Assembly (NCBI GenBank): GCA_910583835.1
Contig: CAJTYM010000018.1
Location: 4,382 to 68,381, forward strand
Direction: 5' to 3'
Length of the DNA: 64,000 nt
From: an uncultured Lachnospiraceae bacterium
Lineage (GTDB): Bacteria; Bacillota; Clostridia; Lachnospirales; Lachnospiraceae
The position numbers and the translations under genes were made by a program. The notes beneath the pieces are model-generated. The model was not told where the DNA came from. It ran no database searches and saw only the letters and a list, made by a program, of their open reading frames with translations. Shown here piece after piece: positions 27,109 through 35,427 of this stretch (the stretch's first letter is position 1; each line of letters opens with the position of its first letter).

Positions 27109-28979
27109 TTACGGTGAGGGGGGAGCGGCTGTTAAGGCAGGCGGATGTGGTTATCTATGCGGGCTCGCTGGTGAATCCGCAGCTGCTTGCGTTGGTAAAA
27201 GAGGGCTGTGGCATTTATAACAGCGCCACCCTGACCTTGGAAGAAGTATTGGAAATTATGAAGAACGCCGAAGCCCAGGGACGGACAACTGTGCGTTTGC
27301 ATTCCGGGGAACCGAGCATCTATGGGGCAGTCAGGGAACAGATGGATGAACTGGAACAGCTGGGGATTTCTTATGAGAGCTGTCCTGGCGTCACCGCCTG
27401 TTTCGGGGCAGCAGCGTCCCTTAATCTTGAATATACTTTGCCAGGGATTTCGCAATCGCTGATTATCACCAGAATGGAAGGGAAAACAGAAGTCCCCCAA
27501 GAGGAAAGTATCGAAAGACTGGCCGCACATCAGGCTTCCATGGCAATCTACCTGAGCGCAGGCATGATAAAGGAACTAAGGGAGCGGCTTATCATCGGCG
27601 GATATCCAGAAAAAACGCCGGCAGCCCTTGTCTACAAGGCGACCTGGCCGGAGGAGGAATCTTATCTCTGCACAATCGGGACTTTATACGATACTGCCCA
27701 AAAACATGGGATTACCAAGACGGCCCTCATATTGGTGGGCGAGGCGATTGCCCATTGCCACTATCAGAAATCGCGGCTCTACGCGCCTGATTTTTCAACA
27801 GGATTCAGACAGGCAAAGCGAGAAAGCATAGATACAAATAATTTCCCCCAGAAAGGGCAAGCACATAAGCCCAAAGAAAGGCAGCGCCTTAGCGTCATCA
27901 GCTTTACGGAAAACGGAAGTTCTCTTTCCCTCCATCTTGCGAGGAAGCTGTCAGGAGAAACAGGAATCGAAATCACTCTGTATACCGGAAGCGCTGCGTG
28001 TGCAAAAATGCAGGAAGGCATGGAGAAAACGCAGCATCCCCTATATGTAAAGAATATCGGCACATGGGCAAGGAAGCAGCTGCAGGAAAAGAATGCCATC
28101 TTGTTTATCGGCGCCTGTGGAATCGCCGTGCGCGCAGTGGCCCCTTATCTTACCGATAAGCTTAAAGATGCGCCGGTGCTTGTGATGGACGAAAAGGGAC
28201 AGCATATCATTCCTCTCCTGTCGGGACATATGGGCGGTGGAAATGAACTGGCACGTTTCCTCGCCAAAATATTGGGGGCAGAGCCGGTGATTACCACAGC
28301 TACAGATTTGAATGGCAAATTTGCCGTAGACGTTTTTGCCCGCAAAAATCAACTGCAGATTGCAAATAAAGATGGCATTGCCAGGGTATCTGCGAAAGTG
28401 CTTCGCGGGGAGGAAATTACCATATCTATAGAGGATGGCCATGATGATTGCCGGCAGCGGGGAGCGGGAACTGCGCCCCCAGGCGTGCATATCGTGCCCT
28501 ATCCTCCCACAGGACCGGTAGACGTTTTGGTGGCTTCCCAAAAGGATTCGTCTGAGTCGGCAATCTGGTTAAAACCGAAAGAATATGTGCTTGGTTTTGG
28601 CTGCCGAAAAGGGAAAAAAGAGGAGGAGATTGCTGCGTTCATTCTGCAGAAATTAGACGAAGCAGGGATTTCCAAGGCAAGGATTGCCGCGCTTTCCTCG
28701 ATATCACAGAAACAGCAGGAACCGGGGATTGTATCATGGTGCCAAAAAGAGGGGATTCCCTTTATCACCTATACTGCCGAAGAACTGCGGCAGACCAAGG
28801 GAGCATTTCACTGCTCCGCATTTGTAGAAGAACAGGTTGGCGTTGACAACGTCTGTGAGCGGGCGGCTTTACGTTTCTGTGGTCCGGGCGGAAAACTTGT
28901 GTTAGAAAAATGCGCCAGGGACGGCATGACAATTGCAATTGCCAAACGGAAATGGATGGTGACATTTGATGGAGAATAA
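27066..28979 (+). CDS. cbiFG: CbiF-CbiG fusion (precorrin-4 C11-methyltransferase / precorrin-5A hydrolase)
   Basis: A 637-residue fusion of two consecutive pathway enzymes. Residues 1 to about 255 are CbiF, an SAM tetrapyrrole methylase (VYFVGAGTGAADLITVRG, then LHSGEPSIYGA and PGVTACFGAAASLNLEYTLP), methylating C11. Residues about 275-637 are CbiG, which opens the ring lactone and releases acetaldehyde (FIGACGIAVRAVAPYL, LSGHMGGGNELAR, ATDLNGKFAVDVFA, GFGCRKGKKEEEI). A polar linker joins them near residues 255-275. The start lies within the cbiD end, with GGAG well spaced. Fusion would couple methylation to the next step. Confidence 0.94.
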   Translation: MVYFVGAGTGAADLITVRGERLLRQADVVIYAGSLVNPQLLALVKEGCGIYNSATLTLEEVLEIMKNAEAQGRTTVRLHSGEPSIYGAVREQMDELEQLGISYESCPGVTACFGAAASLNLEYTLPGISQSLIITRMEGKTEVPQEESIERLAAHQASMAIYLSAGMIKELRERLIIGGYPEKTPAALVYKATWPEEESYLCTIGTLYDTAQKHGITKTALILVGEAIAHCHYQKSRLYAPDFSTGFRQAKRESIDTNNFPQKGQAHKPKERQRLSVISFTENGSSLSLHLARKLSGETGIEITLYTGSAACAKMQEGMEKTQHPLYVKNIGTWARKQLQEKNAILFIGACGIAVRAVAPYLTDKLKDAPVLVMDEKGQHIIPLLSGHMGGGNELARFLAKILGAEPVITTATDLNGKFAVDVFARKNQLQIANKDGIARVSAKVLRGEEITISIEDGHDDCRQRGAGTAPPGVHIVPYPPTGPVDVLVASQKDSSESAIWLKPKEYVLGFGCRKGKKEEEIAAFILQKLDEAGISKARIAALSSISQKQQEPGIVSWCQKEGIPFITYTAEELRQTKGAFHCSAFVEEQVGVDNVCERAALRFCGPGGKLVLEKCARDGMTIAIAKRKWMVTFDGE

Positions 28980-29730
28980 AATCTATATTGTGGGCATGGG
29001 ACCCGGCAGGGAAGAGATGATGACGAAAGAGGCAGTCCAGGCATTGGAACAGGCGGACGTAATCATCGGCTATCCTCTGTATCTGAATCTGTTGGGGGAA
29101 CGCTTTAAAGCCAAAAAGCAGCTTGGGACGCCTATGCGTCAGGAAAGGGAACGCTGCCGCTTATGTTTTGAGGAGGCTAAAAAGGGACTGCGCACGGCGC
29201 TTGTGTGCAGCGGGGATGCCGGGATTTACGGAATGGCATCATTGATGCATGAAGTCGGAAAGGATTATCCCCAGACAGAACTTGTGGTAATTCCCGGGGT
29301 TACAGCGGCAAGCAGCGGGGCGGCAATTTTGGGCGCTCCTATCGGCGATGATTTTTGTGTCATCAGCCTCAGTGATTTGCTGACCCCCTGGGAGAAAATT
29401 GAAAAACGGCTAGTCGCCGCCGCTGCCGGCGATTTTGCCATTGTGATTTATAATCCGTCCAGCCGCAGACGGAAAGACTATCTGTTTCGGGCATGCAATA
29501 TCCTGTTATCACAGATAGAAAAAGAACGTGTATGCGGATTTGTGGAAAATATAGGAAGGGATGGCTGCCATGCCCAGATTTGCACCTTGGAGGAATTATG
29601 CGAGAAAGAAGTAAATATGTTTACTACCGTATTTATCGGCAGCTCCCAAACAGAAATCATCAACGGAAAGCTGGTGACGAAACGAGGGTATGCCATGGAC
29701 CGGAATGCGGAGCAGAAAGAAGGTGCGTGA
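28969..29730 (+). CDS. cbiH: Cobalt-factor III C17-methyltransferase
   Basis: A 253-residue SAM-dependent tetrapyrrole methylase. IYIVGMGPGREEMMTKEA and CSGDAGIYGMASLMHEV mark the superfamily; VIYNPSSRRRKDYL is the CbiH/CobJ-specific block, separating it from CbiL. It performs C17 methylation and ring contraction. It overlaps the cbiG stop by 11 bases and ends one base before the cbiJ-E-T start codon. Confidence 0.93.
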   Translation: MENKIYIVGMGPGREEMMTKEAVQALEQADVIIGYPLYLNLLGERFKAKKQLGTPMRQERERCRLCFEEAKKGLRTALVCSGDAGIYGMASLMHEVGKDYPQTELVVIPGVTAASSGAAILGAPIGDDFCVISLSDLLTPWEKIEKRLVAAAAGDFAIVIYNPSSRRRKDYLFRACNILLSQIEKERVCGFVENIGRDGCHAQICTLEELCEKEVNMFTTVFIGSSQTEIINGKLVTKRGYAMDRNAEQKEGA

Positions 29731-29731
29731 A

Positions 29732-31756
29732 ATGGGCGAAGTGGTAATTTTCTCCGGCACAACGGAGGGGAGGAGGCTGTCGGAGCATCTGGCAGCGGCT
29801 GAGGTATGCCATACTGTCTGCGTGGCAACCGAATATGGGGAATTTGTGATGAAATCCCATCCACTGGTAAAGGTTCACCGGCAAAGGATGGACCGGGAGC
29901 AAATCAGAGAATTTCTTGTGAAAGGGAGTTTTGCTGTGGCAGTCGACGCCACCCATCCTTACGCGGAGATAATCACCCAAAATGTGCGAGAGGCAGCAGA
30001 GGAATCCGGGATTCCCTATCTGCGCCTGCAAAGAGAAGTGGCAAGCCATGGCAAAGATGTTACATATTTTGAGACGCATGAGGACTGCGCCCAAGCGCTG
30101 GAACGTACAAAGGGAAATATTCTCCTGACGACCGGCAGCAAAGACTTATCGGTATACAGCGCCTCGGAATCATTAAAAGCCAGGCTGTATGTGCGGATAT
30201 TGCCCGATGACAAGAGCATTCTCTTATGTAAAGAACATGGCATTTGCGGGAAACAGGTAATTGCCATGCAGGGACCGTTTACAACAGAACTGAACGAAGC
30301 CATTCTGCAGCAATATGGGATTTCCTGCCTGGTAACGAAAGAAAGCGGCGTATCCGGCGGTTATCCGCAAAAACTGGAAGCGGCGGCAAGGGCTGGCGCG
30401 AAGGTCTTTGTAATCGGGGCGCCCAGGGAAGAAGGGTATTCCTTTCCTGAAATCTGCCGGAAACTGGAAACTTATTGCGGAAAGCAGTTTCCCTTATCGG
30501 GACAACTGAATATCGTTCTGGCGGGAGCAGGTATGGGAAGCCCTGACTGCCTGACCAGGGAAGTACAGGAAGCAATCGATGATGCAGATATTTTACTCGG
30601 CGCCAAAAGGCTGATAAGTTATCATCATCCGAGGCTGGAAATGCGCCCCCTCTATATGGCAGAACAGATTGTCCCCTATCTGCGGGAAGTGCAGCAGAAA
30701 AACCTGTTCACAGGCGTGGGGAAGGTTGTAATCCTTTTTTCCGGTGACAGCGGATTTTACAGTGGCTGCCGCCTGGTGTATGCGGCGCTGCAAAAGGAAA
30801 TTGAAAACCACCGCCTGTATGCTTCCCTGCGCATCCTGCCGGGAATCTCTTCTGTCGCCTATTTTGCTGCCCGCATAGGAGAAAGTTATCAGGATGCAGA
30901 CATCTGCAGCGTCCATGGAAAAACATGGTACAGCCTTGCCCAGAGAATCCGCAACCACCGCCAGACGTTTTTGCTGACTTCCGGTGTGAAGGACGTGAAC
31001 CGCCTGGGGGAAATCTTGTCAAATGCAGGTATGGAACATTGTGAAGTTATGGCAGGATATCAATTATCTGCCAAAGAGCAGCAAATCCGGACGTTAACGC
31101 CTGCGGAGTGCCGTGAGGTAAAAGAGGAGGGGCTGTATATCTGTTTTGTGAGAAATCCGCGAGCGGAGAGACGGAGATTGACGCATGGCAGGAAAGATAC
31201 GGAGTTTGTGCGGGGACAAGCGCCCATGACGAAGGAAGAAGTACGGGATGTGAGCATTTGTAAGCTGCAGTTGCATGAGGGGGCCATTGTCTATGATATT
31301 GGCAGCGGCAGCGGCTCGGTTGCCGTGGAAATTGCCGCACTGTCCGATAATATACAGGTATATGCGATTGAACGGAAAAAGGAAGCCCTTTTGTTACTTG
31401 AAAAAAACCGCCAGCAATTTGGGCTTGAAAACATATCAGTCATGGAAGGTTCTGCACCGGAGAAACTGTCTGGGCTGCCAGCGGCAACACATGCGTTTAT
31501 TGGCGGAAGCGGCGGGAAATTAAAAGAAATCTTGGAGGAACTGTACCGCTGCAATCCGTCCATGCGGATTGTCGTCAATGCTATCAGCATGGAAACTATC
31601 TGCGAACTGAAAGAACTTTTATCCGCCTATCCTATCAGGGGAACAGAGATTGTGCAGATTTGGGCCAATAGAATCCGGGAGACAGGGCGTTACCATCTTC
31701 AGCAGGCAGAAAACCCGGTATGGATTTTTGCCTTTAATTTTTGTTTGGAGGACTGA
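29732..31756 (+). CDS. cbiJET: CbiJ-CbiE-CbiT triple fusion
   Basis: A 674-residue protein with three enzymes. Residues 1 to about 250 are the precorrin-6A reductase CbiJ (VVIFSGTTEGRRLSEHLA, DATHPYAEIITQNV, TTGSKDL, MQGPFTTELNEA). Residues about 257-460 are the C5-methyltransferase CbiE (IVLAGAGMGSPDCLT, LFSGDSGFYSGCR, PGISSVAYFAARIG). Residues about 490-674 are the C15-methyltransferase and decarboxylase CbiT (MTKEEVRDVSICKLQL, SAM motif DIGSGSGSVAVE, FIGGSGGKLKEIL). CbiE-CbiT fusion is known as CobL; addition of CbiJ is less common. The start at 29732 replaces a longer frame from 29690. Confidence 0.93.
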   Translation: MGEVVIFSGTTEGRRLSEHLAAAEVCHTVCVATEYGEFVMKSHPLVKVHRQRMDREQIREFLVKGSFAVAVDATHPYAEIITQNVREAAEESGIPYLRLQREVASHGKDVTYFETHEDCAQALERTKGNILLTTGSKDLSVYSASESLKARLYVRILPDDKSILLCKEHGICGKQVIAMQGPFTTELNEAILQQYGISCLVTKESGVSGGYPQKLEAAARAGAKVFVIGAPREEGYSFPEICRKLETYCGKQFPLSGQLNIVLAGAGMGSPDCLTREVQEAIDDADILLGAKRLISYHHPRLEMRPLYMAEQIVPYLREVQQKNLFTGVGKVVILFSGDSGFYSGCRLVYAALQKEIENHRLYASLRILPGISSVAYFAARIGESYQDADICSVHGKTWYSLAQRIRNHRQTFLLTSGVKDVNRLGEILSNAGMEHCEVMAGYQLSAKEQQIRTLTPAECREVKEEGLYICFVRNPRAERRRLTHGRKDTEFVRGQAPMTKEEVRDVSICKLQLHEGAIVYDIGSGSGSVAVEIAALSDNIQVYAIERKKEALLLLEKNRQQFGLENISVMEGSAPEKLSGLPAATHAFIGGSGGKLKEILEELYRCNPSMRIVVNAISMETICELKELLSAYPIRGTEIVQIWANRIRETGRYHLQQAENPVWIFAFNFCLED

Positions 31757-31757
31757 G

Positions 31758-33173
31758 ATGAAAATCAGCAGAATTATGATAGCTGCCCCCAAAAGCGGCA
31801 GCGGAAAGACAACACTTACCTGCGCGCTTTTACAGGCGTTAAAAAATCAGGGGGAAAACGTAATTTCCTATAAATGCGGGCCTGACTATATCGATTCGTT
31901 ATTTCACAAAAAAGCAATCGGCGTTCCGGCAAGGAATCTGGATACTTTTTTTACCGATGAAAAAGAAACCAGGAAACTTTTTGCCCAAAGCGTACCGGAA
32001 GGAGGGCTTGCCGTTATAGAAGGGGTTATGGGACTTTTTGACGGACTGGGAGGAATTCAGGAAAGGGGCTCTTCCTACCATCTGGCAAAAGTAACCGGAA
32101 CACCCATTGTGCTTGTAGCCGATGTTAAGGGAATGGGACGTTCCATGATTGCCATGCTGGCAGGATTCCTTACCTACGATACGGAAAAATTAATCCGCGG
32201 CGTAATCCTGAACCGGATTTCCCAGAACTATTTTAAGCGCATGAAACCGCTGATAGAAGACGAATTGAACCTGGCTGTCCTGGGGTATCTCCCCGAACAG
32301 CCAGCGTTCCATATGGAAAGCAGGCATTTGGGGCTGATTCTGCCTGATGAACTCGTGCATATCAAGGAAAAACTGCAGCTAGTTGCAAAATCATTCTCTG
32401 CGACTGTTTCTGTGGAAGACATCAGGGGAATTGCTGCGGCAGCAGAAGAACTGGACATAGAAACGGAGCCTTGCCCCTGCAGGAACAGCGCCCCGAGAAG
32501 AAACAGCCCTTCCATAAGAAAAGCAGAAACCTCAAGGAAGCCCGCAATTGCCGTTGCCAGGGATGAGGCGTTCTGCTTTTATTATATGGAAAATCTTCAA
32601 ATGCTGCAGGAATATGGGGCAGAACTTATATATTTTTCCCCTTTGCACGATGAGCAGCTGCCCCAAGACTGCCATGGTCTCCTGCTTGGAGGCGGGTATC
32701 CGGAACTTTATGCTGCCAGGCTCTGTGAAAACAAAGGGATGCTTGCGGCAATTCGTCAGGTGGTAAACCGTGGACTGCCAATCGTGGCGGAATGCGGCGG
32801 CTTTCTGTATCTGCACACTACCATGTGTGACAAAGAGGGCAACGAGCATACTATGGCAGGAATTGTTCCCGGCGCTTGTTTTTATACAGGCAGATCCGTC
32901 CGCTTCGGATATCTGGAAATTCAAGGAAAGCAAGGTCATTTCCTGGCAAAAGGCAGCAGAATCAGGGGACATGAGTTCCATTATTATGACAGCACTGCCA
33001 ATGGGGAAGCTGCATTGGCAATAAAACCGGTGACAGGGGAGACATATCCGTGTATTATGGAAGGGGAAACGTATTGGCTTGGTTTTCCCCATCTATATTA
33101 TCCGTCCAATCCGGCGTTTGCCGAAGCATTTGTGGCAAAAGCGATAAAATACCAAGACAGGAGCAGCATATGA
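31758..33173 (+). CDS. cbiA: Cobyrinate a,c-diamide synthase
   Basis: A 471-residue amidotransferase converting cobyrinic acid to the a,c-diamide with glutamine and ATP. It has the P-loop PKSGSGKTTL, GPDYIDSLFH, EGVMGLFDG, the glutaminase nucleophile region VAECGGFLYL and the GHEFHYYDS histidine. GGAGGACTGAG precedes the ATG at 31758; a longer frame from 31650 is rejected. The last bases overlap the small cysteine-rich gene as ATGA. Confidence 0.95.
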   Translation: MKISRIMIAAPKSGSGKTTLTCALLQALKNQGENVISYKCGPDYIDSLFHKKAIGVPARNLDTFFTDEKETRKLFAQSVPEGGLAVIEGVMGLFDGLGGIQERGSSYHLAKVTGTPIVLVADVKGMGRSMIAMLAGFLTYDTEKLIRGVILNRISQNYFKRMKPLIEDELNLAVLGYLPEQPAFHMESRHLGLILPDELVHIKEKLQLVAKSFSATVSVEDIRGIAAAAEELDIETEPCPCRNSAPRRNSPSIRKAETSRKPAIAVARDEAFCFYYMENLQMLQEYGAELIYFSPLHDEQLPQDCHGLLLGGGYPELYAARLCENKGMLAAIRQVVNRGLPIVAECGGFLYLHTTMCDKEGNEHTMAGIVPGACFYTGRSVRFGYLEIQGKQGHFLAKGSRIRGHEFHYYDSTANGEAALAIKPVTGETYPCIMEGETYWLGFPHLYYPSNPAFAEAFVAKAIKYQDRSSI

Positions 33174-33412
33174 GAAATTCACACCGTTTTTTTGAGAATA
33201 AGGAGTGCCGGTATTTTCCGTGCCATAAGGGGCTGCAGGATTTTAACTGCCTGTTCTGCTATTGCCCAATGTACCAGAAGAAGGACTGTTCTGGAAACCC
33301 AAGATATTTCGAAAGGGACGGCGAACAGATTAAAGACTGTTCCGGCTGCGTATTTCCGCATCAGCCGCAGAATTATGATAAGATAATTCAGCTTTTAAAG
33401 AGAGATTCTTGA
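33170..33412 (+). CDS. Small cysteine-rich metal-binding protein of cobalamin operons
   Basis: An 80-residue protein with eight cysteines in the pattern CRYFPCHKG, NCLFCYCPMY, KKDC and KDCSGCVFPH. This fits the cysteine-rich small domain family (Pfam PF04071, named from memory), often found beside cobalamin genes. It probably binds a metal through cysteines and histidines. Translation is coupled to cbiA by a four-base overlap. Its exact job is unknown. It is the last gene before the terminal repeats of the operon. Confidence 0.85.
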   Translation: MRNSHRFFENKECRYFPCHKGLQDFNCLFCYCPMYQKKDCSGNPRYFERDGEQIKDCSGCVFPHQPQNYDKIIQLLKRDS

Positions 33413-33413
33413 T

Positions 33414-33531
33414 GTCGGCTAACTTATAGCCGGAGTTTTTTGACGAATCGTGGTCAGTCAATTTACAGCCGGAGTTTTTTGACGAATCGCGGTCAGCCAA
33501 TTTATAGCCGGAGCGGCTTTGGCGAATCATG
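33414..33531 (+). repeat. Three tandem 39-base hairpin repeats at the end of the cobalamin operon
   Basis: Units at 33414-33452, 33453-33491 and 33492-33531 (the last is 40 bases and more diverged). The first unit has CGGCT-7 bases-AGCCG followed by GAG and TTTTTT, a terminator-like hairpin; the second keeps the T run with a weaker stem. The array begins right after the last cobalamin gene stop. It may act as a serial terminator. There are no unique spacers, so it is not CRISPR. Confidence 0.8.
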
Positions 33532-33545
33532 TCAGGAATTGTAAC

Positions 33546-33574
33546 TTTACCGCGCAATGAAAGTATGGTATTCT
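33546..33574 (+). promoter_or_regulatory. Possible promoter of the TSCPD gene
   Basis: TTTACC (33546-33551), 17 bases, TATTCT (33569-33574), with TG two bases ahead of the second hexamer (extended -10). It lies just after the hairpin repeats and about 48 bases before the start codon. Confidence 0.4.
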
Positions 33575-33621
33575 GGTATTGTCGGTTTAATAATCTATTT
33601 TTTAGGAAAGGTAGGGAGATT

Positions 33622-33876
33622 ATGGAATATACTTATAAGACAAAGGGTACTTGTTCCAGTCAGATTAAATTAAATATCGAAGGGAATATTGTGACGAATG
33701 TTTCTTTTACCGGGGGCTGCAACGGCAACCTGAAAGCGATACCGCGCCTTGTGGACGGATGGACCGTAGAGCAGATTGAAGAGAAGCTGTCCGGGCTTCA
33801 ATGCGGGGTCAAACAGACTTCCTGCGGCGACCAGCTGGCGAAAGCCTGCCGGGCTGCATATGAAGCTCAGAAATAA
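33622..33876 (+). CDS. TSCPD domain protein
   Basis: An 84-residue protein consisting of one TSCPD domain: TKGTCSSQIKLNIEG, FTGGCNGNLKAIPRL and the naming motif variant KQTSCGDQLAKAC. The domain also occurs at the C-terminus of vitamin B12-dependent ribonucleotide reductase, but stand-alone copies are common in Clostridia and their role is unknown. GGTAGGGAG precedes the ATG at 33622; the upstream frame includes repeat sequence and is not used. It is probably transcribed alone. Confidence 0.88.
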   Translation: MEYTYKTKGTCSSQIKLNIEGNIVTNVSFTGGCNGNLKAIPRLVDGWTVEQIEEKLSGLQCGVKQTSCGDQLAKACRAAYEAQK

Positions 33877-33971
33877 TGTGGAAAATGCTGGGTTGCATTG
33901 GCTAAATTGGTTACAATTGATGAATTTTTGTCGAAAAAATAAAAAAATATGTAGAATTAGAGAGAAAATAT

Positions 33972-33979
33972 GGTATACT
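33972..33979 (+). promoter_or_regulatory. Extended -10 element ahead of the rnf operon
   Basis: The eight bases GGTATACT, preceded by T, form an extended -10 (TGGTATACT, 33971-33979) about 38 bases before rnfC, in an A/T-rich stretch. No clear -35 hexamer is seen, as is usual for extended -10 promoters. Confidence 0.5.
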
Positions 33980-34017
33980 TTACTATATAAAATTTAAAAG
34001 AAAGTGGGGCACGAGAA

Positions 34018-35340
34018 ATGGGTTTCATGACATTTAAGGGCGGCGTTCATCCGCACGACGGAAAAGAATTCTCCAAAGACAAGCCGATACGTGATATTTT
34101 ACCCAAGAGTGAACTGGTATTTCCTGTCTCCCAGCATATCGGGGCGCCGGCAAGTCCGGTTGTCGCTGTAGGCGATACCGTGCTGAGAGGGCAGAAAATT
34201 GCAGAGGCGGGCGGTTTCGTATCTTCGCCGATTTATTCTTCCGTATCCGGTACAGTGAAAGCAATACAGCCGCGCAGGGGCGCAGTTGGCGATATGGTGA
34301 ATTCCATTATTATCGAGAATGATGGAGAGATGAAGGAAGTGGAATATTCACCGGTCAGCGATGTGAAGTCTCTTTCCAGGGAAGACATCATCAACAAGGT
34401 GAAAGAGGCGGGCGTTGTAGGTATGGGAGGCGCTGGTTTCCCAACACATGTGAAGTTATCGCCGAAAGAACCGGAGAAGATAGAGTACATAATTGCCAAC
34501 TGTGCAGAATGCGAGCCGTATCTTACGGCAGACTACCGGCGTATGCTGGAGAATCCAACGGAGCTGATAGAAGGTATGCGGATTGTCCTGCAATTGTTTG
34601 ACAATGCCAAGGGTTTGTTCGGCATTGAGGACAATAAGCCGGACTGCATTCAGAAAATGCAGGAGCTTACCAAAGATGAACCCCGCATGGAGGTCTGTCC
34701 GCTGAAGACAAAATATCCGCAAGGCGGTGAGCGGCAGCTGATATATGCAACCACCAAAAGGGAAATTAATTCTACCATGCTTCCGGCAGATGCGGGCTGC
34801 ATTGTGGATAACGTAGAGACCTTGATTTCTGTTTATAATGCTGTAAAGCTGGGCAAGCCGGTTATGAACCGTATCTTTACTGTCACAGGCGATGCGGTTG
34901 CAGAACCTGGGAACTTTAATATCTGCCTGGGCATGAGTTATGCAGAGGTGCTCGAAGAGGCGGGCGGCTTCAAGGTTCAGCCGGAGAAAGTTATTTCCGG
35001 TGGTCCGATGATGGGATTTTCCATGTTCGGTCTGGATATTCCGACCACGAAGACATCGTCCTCCCTGCTATGCCTTGCCAAAGATGACGTTGCAGCAAGT
35101 GAGACGACTGCATGTATCAACTGCGGACGCTGCGTATCTGCCTGCCCGGAACAGATTATCCCTACCAGGCTGGCGAAGATGGCGAACCATGGAGACATGG
35201 AAGGATTCGAGAAGTGGAACGGCATGGAGTGTATTGAGTGCGGAAGCTGCAGTTACATCTGTCCGGCCAAAATACCTCTGGCACAGTCAATCAGAACGAT
35301 GAAAAAGCAGATTCTTGCAGAGAGAAGGAAGAAGAAATAA
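34018..35340 (+). CDS. rnfC: Rnf complex subunit C
   Basis: A 440-residue peripheral subunit of the Rnf ferredoxin:NAD+ oxidoreductase, the presumed NADH/FMN module. A glycine-rich flavin/NAD region (VVGMGGAGFPTHVKL) and ANCAECEPYLTADYR precede two ferredoxin-like clusters, CINCGRCVSACP and CIECGSCSYICP. It opens the six-gene operon in the clostridial order C-D-G-E-A-B. GTGGGG lies about nine bases before the ATG. Confidence 0.96.
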   Translation: MGFMTFKGGVHPHDGKEFSKDKPIRDILPKSELVFPVSQHIGAPASPVVAVGDTVLRGQKIAEAGGFVSSPIYSSVSGTVKAIQPRRGAVGDMVNSIIIENDGEMKEVEYSPVSDVKSLSREDIINKVKEAGVVGMGGAGFPTHVKLSPKEPEKIEYIIANCAECEPYLTADYRRMLENPTELIEGMRIVLQLFDNAKGLFGIEDNKPDCIQKMQELTKDEPRMEVCPLKTKYPQGGERQLIYATTKREINSTMLPADAGCIVDNVETLISVYNAVKLGKPVMNRIFTVTGDAVAEPGNFNICLGMSYAEVLEEAGGFKVQPEKVISGGPMMGFSMFGLDIPTTKTSSSLLCLAKDDVAASETTACINCGRCVSACPEQIIPTRLAKMANHGDMEGFEKWNGMECIECGSCSYICPAKIPLAQSIRTMKKQILAERRKKK

Positions 35341-35388
35341 ACCGAAAGCAATTTAAATACCCCATAGCGGGCAGGAGTAATCTGCACT

Positions 35389-35406
35389 ATTGTCCGCGGG
35401 AATAAA
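35389..35406 (+). repeat. Interspersed repeat core, copy C
   Basis: ATTGTCCGCGGGAATAAA, the third copy of the 18-base core. It lies in the 87-base gap between rnfC and rnfD, the only sizeable gap inside this operon, just before the rnfD ribosome binding site. Confidence 0.6.
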
Positions 35407-35427
35407 GAGAGAAAGAGGTGTCTTATT

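Noticed and set aside
33414..33531. Possible CRISPR array
   Set aside because: Three units are contiguous with no unique spacers, and each carries hairpin/T-run features; no cas genes are present.
33330..33557. Minus-strand frame with a 13-residue repeat
   Set aside because: It exists only because the 39-base DNA repeat is a multiple of three; it overlaps a real gene end and a promoter and has no ribosome binding site.
33622..33876. TSCPD gene as a fragment of a B12-dependent ribonucleotide reductase
   Set aside because: It has its own start, ribosome binding site and stop, with no reductase sequence around it; stand-alone TSCPD proteins are common in Clostridia.
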